Position numbers and translations under genes: made by a program. The notes under the pieces were generated by a model that saw only the letters and a program-made list of their open reading frames with translations, had not been told where the DNA came from and did no database searches. Below, in pieces: positions 4,639 to 8,779 of a stretch of 8,779 bases of DNA; within the stretch, counting starts at the first letter, position 1; every line of letters begins with the position of its first letter. The DNA comes from Oscillospiraceae bacterium (GTDB lineage Bacteria > Bacillota > Clostridia > Oscillospirales > Ruminococcaceae), in NCBI GenBank assembly GCA_018110855.1, contig JAGBFZ010000319.1, positions 1 to 8,779 of the forward strand, read 5' to 3'.

Positions 4639-5577
4639 TTGTCATTTTCACAGAACGTTAAGGAAGAGCTTTGCTCAGTCATTACCGACAGGGACAGGGA
4701 ATACGCCTGCCTCTACGGTATGCTTTTATTCTGCCGCCATTTCGGGGCGGACGAGATCCTCTTTCAGACGGAAAACAAGCTGGCGGCGGATATGTTCCGA
4801 AAGCTCTCCGACAAGGTCATCGGGCGCAAGGACATGATATCCGTTTCGGAGGCCCCAAAAAAGAACGGCTCTGTTCTTTACAGCCTGTCTGTTTCCGAGG
4901 AGAGCGACAGGGAGGAGATAATCTTCCGCTACCGCATTTCAAGCCGCAGTCTCATTCACCGTATTCAGAATGATGTTATCCACAACAACAACGTTTTTGC
5001 CTTTTTAGCGGGAGCATTTCTTTCCTGCGGAAGCATGACGGAGCCGCTGAAGGAATATCATCTTGAGTTTGCCGTTCCATACGAGGAGCTTTGCACCGAC
5101 CTGCGGGACCTTATCGAAAGCCTTGGGATAAAGGCGAAATATGTGGAGCGCAAGGGCGTTTATGTGCTGTATTTCAAGGGCAGCGAGGATATTGAGGATA
5201 TGCTCACACTTATGGGAGCCACACGCTCCTCTATCGAGCTTATGAACGTAAAAATTTTAAAGGACGTGCGCAACAAGGCTAACCGCATTGCCAACTGCGA
5301 CGCCGCTAATATTGAACGGACGCTCAAGGCATCGGAAAAGCAGATAGAGGACATTGAGTACATCATGAACACTGACGGACTTGAAAGCCTTACCCCCGAG
5401 CTCAGGAACATGGCGGAGCTGAGACTTGAAAATCCCGATGTTTCCCTTAAAGAGCTTGGCGAAATGCTTGACAAGCCTGTGGGTCGGTCGGGGGCTAATC
5501 ACAGGCTCAAAAAGCTCATGGAAATAGCAGATTCCATCAGGGACAGGCGGGAAAGAAGCAGGAAAGAACAGATATAA
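4639..5577 (+). CDS. whiA: WhiA DNA-binding regulator, TTG start
   Basis: This 312-residue protein matches WhiA, which has a degenerate LAGLIDADG homing-endonuclease-like domain and a C-terminal helix-turn-helix. The N-terminus SFSQNVKEELCSV is typical. AFLAGAFLSCGSM (121-133) is the conserved stretch of the LAGLIDADG-like part, RNKANRIANCDAANIERT (211-228) is the family linker signature, and the helix-turn-helix is near 268-292 (SLKELGEMLDKPVGRSGANH and following). In actinomycetes WhiA is a sporulation transcription factor; in Bacillus it binds DNA and affects cell division and chromosome segregation. The start codon is TTG, supported by the ribosome binding site at 4625-4632. dnaE begins 24 bases after the stop, so the two are probably co-transcribed. 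The intervening Fic gene and fold-back element separate it from rapZ. Confidence 0.95.
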   Translation: MSFSQNVKEELCSVITDRDREYACLYGMLLFCRHFGADEILFQTENKLAADMFRKLSDKVIGRKDMISVSEAPKKNGSVLYSLSVSEESDREEIIFRYRISSRSLIHRIQNDVIHNNNVFAFLAGAFLSCGSMTEPLKEYHLEFAVPYEELCTDLRDLIESLGIKAKYVERKGVYVLYFKGSEDIEDMLTLMGATRSSIELMNVKILKDVRNKANRIANCDAANIERTLKASEKQIEDIEYIMNTDGLESLTPELRNMAELRLENPDVSLKELGEMLDKPVGRSGANHRLKKLMEIADSIRDRRERSRKEQI

Positions 5578-5601
5578 ATCTCAAAGAAAGGCGGCGATAT
5601 C

Positions 5602-8600
5602 ATGTCCTTCGTTAATCTTCACGTTCACAGCGAATACAGTCTCCTTGACGGCGCCTGTCGGATAAAGGATATGGTGAGCCGTGCAAAGGAAATGGGTCAG
5701 ACTGCTCTTGCGGTGACAGACCACGGAAATATGTATGCGGCGGTGGATTTTTACAACGAATGTATCTCACAGGAGATAAAGCCCATTATCGGCTGCGAGG
5801 TATATGTTGCTCCCCGAAGCCGCTTTGACAAGTCCGCAGGGGCATTGTACCGTCCCTATCATCTCATTCTGCTTTGCAGAAATGAGACGGGTTACAAAAA
5901 TCTTATCAAAATGGTTTCTCTTGGGTTTACCGAGGGCTTTTACGGCAAGCCCCGAATTGACCTTGAGCTTTTGAAGGAACATTCGGAGGGACTTATCTGT
6001 CTTTCGGGATGCGTGGCGGGAGAGATACCTCGAAAGATTGCTTCGGGAGATTACTTGGAGGCTAAGGAAGCTGCTCTGCTGTATAATGATATTTTCGGGC
6101 AGGGGAATTTTTTTATTGAGGTTCAGAATCATGGAATCCCCGAGGAGGCAAAGGTCCTTCCCGCATTGCTGAGACTTTCCTCGGAGACGGGCATCCCTCT
6201 TGCTGCCACAAATGACGCTCATTATGTCCGAAAAGAGGACGCCAAAACTCAGCGGATACTTCTTGCCATACAGACAAACTCCTCGGTGAATGAGGATATT
6301 CCCATCGCATTTCCAAATGACGAATTTTTTCTCAAGAGCGAGGAGGAGATGCGGGAGCTTTTCAGGGGCGCTCCCTCTGCGGTGGATAACACTGCTGTCA
6401 TTGCCGATAAATGCGATTTCAAGATGGAATTCGGGGTTTTAAAGCTGCCCCGATTTGATTTATCCGATGAACAGAAAAAGAGATTCGGTGAGGATAATAT
6501 TACTTTTTTCACCAATATGTGCCGATACGGGCTTAAAAAGCGGTATGGTGAGAATATTTCCGAAGAGATGAGAGAGCGGCTTGAATATGAGCTGAGCGTT
6601 ATCACAAAGATGGGGTATACCGATTATTATCTCATTGTGTGGGATTTTATTGCTTTTGCTAAGAGCAGGGATATTCCCGTGGGTCCGGGGCGTGGCTCGG
6701 GCGCAGGCTCTCTGGCGGCTTACTGCATTGGCATTACGGACATTGATCCTATCAAATACAAGCTTCTTTTTGAAAGATTTTTAAATCCCGAGAGAGTTTC
6801 TATGCCCGATTTCGATATCGACTTCTGCTATGAACGGCGGCAGGAGGTCATTGATTACGTTATCAGACGTTACGGACAGGACAGGGTGGCTCAGATAGTT
6901 ACCTTCGGAACCATGGCGGCAAAGGCGGCAGTTCGTGATGTGGCGAGGGTGCTGGATATGCCCTACAGCGTGGGAGATACGGTCTCAAAGCTTATTCCGC
7001 AGTCCCTTCATATGACTCTCGAAAAGGCTCTTGAGGTATCTCCCGAGCTGAAAAAGCTATATGACACCGACCTCAAGGCTCATGAGATAATCGAAACTGC
7101 AAAGGCAATTGAGGGTATGCCCCGAAATACCTCCACTCATGCGGCGGGCGTTGTTATCTGTGACGCTCCCGTAAGCGATTATGTTCCGCTGATGTGCCGT
7201 GATGATGTGACGGCTACTCAGTACACCATGACCGCTCTTGAGCAGGTGGGGCTTCTTAAAATGGATTTTCTGGGGCTGAGAAACCTTACCATTATCCATG
7301 ACTGCGAAAAGGAAATTCGGAAAAGCTCACCCGATTTCTCCGTTAAAAATATTGATTATTCAGACTCCAAAACCTTCGATATGCTGTCAAAGGGTGACAC
7401 TATGGGGGTATTTCAGTTTGAAAGCGAGGGCATGACTCAGCTGCTTATCAAGCTGAAGCCCCGTTCTGTGGAGGATCTTACTGCGGCTCTGTCCCTCTAT
7501 CGTCCCGGACCTATGGACAGTATTCCCCGATACCTTGAAAATCGTGCTCACCCCGAGAACATTTCCTATCCTCACCCTGTTTTGAAGGATATTCTTGACG
7601 TTACCAACGGCTGCATTGTTTATCAGGAGCAGGTAATGGAGATATGCCGCAAAATGGCGGGATATTCCTATGGAAGAGCCGATCTTGTCCGCCGTGCTAT
7701 GGCTAAGAAAAAGCACGATGTGATGGAAAAGGAACGGGAGGTTTTTGTGGCAGGCTCCGTTAAAAACGGCATTTCCGAGGACATTGCAAACAGCGTTTTT
7801 GACGAGATGGCAGGCTTTGCTTCCTATGCCTTCAACAAGTCCCATGCGGCGGCTTATTCGGTGGTTGCGTTTCAGACAGCATATCTTCGCTGTCACTATC
7901 CCGTTCAGTATATGGCTGCGCTCATGACTGCCTTTACCGAATACACGGGTAAGCTGATGGAATATATTTCATACTGCGAGAAAAATCACATTCCCATTCT
8001 TCGCCCCGATATCAACGAGAGCGATATGGGCTTTACTCCGCTGCCTGACGGCAAGGGTATACGTTTTTCTCTTCTTGCGGCAAAAAACCTTGGCAGAGGT
8101 GTTATTTCTCAGCTCATTACAGAAAGAGAGCAAAACGGTAAATTCAAAAATCTCAGCGATCTCATAAGGCGAATGAACGGAAAGGAATTTTCAAGGCGGT
8201 GTGCCGAGAGCCTTATCAAATGCGGTGCGCTGGACGGATTTCCACTTAACCGCAGGCAGATGATAGAAAACTACGACATGATAGCAGGTGAAGCAGCGGA
8301 TATTTCTCGAAATGCCATTGAGGGGCAGCTTGATTTTTTTGGATTTTCCGACGGAAGTGGAGATGTCTCAGACGCCGAAAGCAGGATCGCTCCCGCCGAT
8401 GAATATGCCTTTGAAGATATGCTTGAGATGGAAAAGGATATTCTGGGGATATATATTTCGGGGCATCCTCTGAAAAATACTCGTATTATTGCTAAAGCTC
8501 TGCGGCTCCCCGATATTCAGGCAATAAAGCAGATGAAGGAGGGGGAAAGGATAGCTTTTGTATGCTCGGTTTCCTCCGTTAAGCAGCACGTTTCAAAGTC

Positions 8601-8779
8601 GGGGGGACAGATGGCTTTCTGCGAGCTTGAGGATATGGGCGGTGAAGCTGAAGCGGTCATTTTCCCGCAGGTCTATGCAGGCTGCGCTCCCCTTATCCAG
8701 AAGGGAAAGCGGCTGTTTATTGAGGGCAGGACTTCTCTTGACCGTGACGGCAATATCAACATTTTAGCAGACAGAGTTA
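5602..8779 (+). CDS. dnaE: DNA polymerase III alpha subunit, DnaE type (C-terminus beyond window)
   Basis: The first 1,059 codons of a replicative C-family DNA polymerase are present; perhaps 100 residues are missing. The N-terminal PHP domain (about 1-270) has a full set of likely metal ligands: H7 and H9, D16, H41 in TDHG, E66, H87, C137, D205 and H207, suggesting an active PHP site, unlike E. coli DnaE. The polymerase core has GPGRGSGAGS and the catalytic aspartates D403 and D405 in PDFDIDF, with the third at D555 in MDFLGL. FNKSHAAAYS, a helix-hairpin-helix region near 855-875, the clamp-binding motif QLDFF (909-913) and an OB fold beginning near 983 follow in the usual order. AAAGGCGG lies seven bases before the ATG. 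No N-terminal exonuclease domain is present, so this is DnaE and not PolC. It is probably co-transcribed with whiA. Confidence 0.97.
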   Translation, partial: MSFVNLHVHSEYSLLDGACRIKDMVSRAKEMGQTALAVTDHGNMYAAVDFYNECISQEIKPIIGCEVYVAPRSRFDKSAGALYRPYHLILLCRNETGYKNLIKMVSLGFTEGFYGKPRIDLELLKEHSEGLICLSGCVAGEIPRKIASGDYLEAKEAALLYNDIFGQGNFFIEVQNHGIPEEAKVLPALLRLSSETGIPLAATNDAHYVRKEDAKTQRILLAIQTNSSVNEDIPIAFPNDEFFLKSEEEMRELFRGAPSAVDNTAVIADKCDFKMEFGVLKLPRFDLSDEQKKRFGEDNITFFTNMCRYGLKKRYGENISEEMRERLEYELSVITKMGYTDYYLIVWDFIAFAKSRDIPVGPGRGSGAGSLAAYCIGITDIDPIKYKLLFERFLNPERVSMPDFDIDFCYERRQEVIDYVIRRYGQDRVAQIVTFGTMAAKAAVRDVARVLDMPYSVGDTVSKLIPQSLHMTLEKALEVSPELKKLYDTDLKAHEIIETAKAIEGMPRNTSTHAAGVVICDAPVSDYVPLMCRDDVTATQYTMTALEQVGLLKMDFLGLRNLTIIHDCEKEIRKSSPDFSVKNIDYSDSKTFDMLSKGDTMGVFQFESEGMTQLLIKLKPRSVEDLTAALSLYRPGPMDSIPRYLENRAHPENISYPHPVLKDILDVTNGCIVYQEQVMEICRKMAGYSYGRADLVRRAMAKKKHDVMEKEREVFVAGSVKNGISEDIANSVFDEMAGFASYAFNKSHAAAYSVVAFQTAYLRCHYPVQYMAALMTAFTEYTGKLMEYISYCEKNHIPILRPDINESDMGFTPLPDGKGIRFSLLAAKNLGRGVISQLITEREQNGKFKNLSDLIRRMNGKEFSRRCAESLIKCGALDGFPLNRRQMIENYDMIAGEAADISRNAIEGQLDFFGFSDGSGDVSDAESRIAPADEYAFEDMLEMEKDILGIYISGHPLKNTRIIAKALRLPDIQAIKQMKEGERIAFVCSVSSVKQHVSKSGGQMAFCELEDMGGEAEAVIFPQVYAGCAPLIQKGKRLFIEGRTSLDRDGNINILADRV

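Noticed and set aside
5767..6605. Several minus-strand open frames under dnaE
   Set aside because: All are antisense to strongly conserved PHP and polymerase sequence and show no start signals.

Overview
The window looks like chromosomal DNA of a low-to-mid GC Gram-positive anaerobe, most plausibly a Clostridia member of the Ruminococcus/Oscillospiraceae type. This is inferred from strong AAGGAGG-type ribosome binding sites, TTGACA/TATAAT-type promoters and the Firmicutes housekeeping cluster rapZ-whiA-dnaE. Species cannot be fixed from sequence alone.

Left part (2-2414, all on the minus strand): a compact accessory operon. In transcription order it holds a GNAT acetyltransferase (2414-1911), the C-terminal remnant of a second GNAT (1878-1636), a class C beta-lactamase-like serine hydrolase (1596-403), and the first 135 residues of an ABC-2 type permease whose ATG overlaps the hydrolase stop (ATGA, 403-406). 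The permease runs off the left edge.

Middle (2415-2734, about 320 bases, no large gene): a divergent control region. Facing left it has a near-consensus promoter (TTGACA-17-TATACT), a perfect ACTAAT-GTG-ATTAGT palindrome over the -10 and start site, a 23-codon ORF with a perfect Shine-Dalgarno, and an intrinsic terminator ahead of the GNAT gene. A 10-base segment inside the small ORF is perfectly complementary to the 5' arm and loop of that terminator. This is the layout of a transcription attenuator. Facing right is the rapZ promoter (TTGAAA-17-TAAAAT).

Right part (2735-8779, all on the plus strand): rapZ, then an AT-rich Fic-domain gene, then a 164-base fold-back element, then whiA (TTG start) and dnaE, which runs off the right edge about 1,060 codons in. 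In Bacillus the rapZ (yvcJ) and whiA (yvcL) homologues are separated by yvcK; here that slot holds the Fic gene and the fold-back element, which look like late arrivals.

The most interesting items are the attenuator-controlled acetyltransferase/hydrolase/transporter operon, the Fic gene inserted in a housekeeping cluster, and the unexplained fold-back element that ends exactly at the whiA ribosome binding site.
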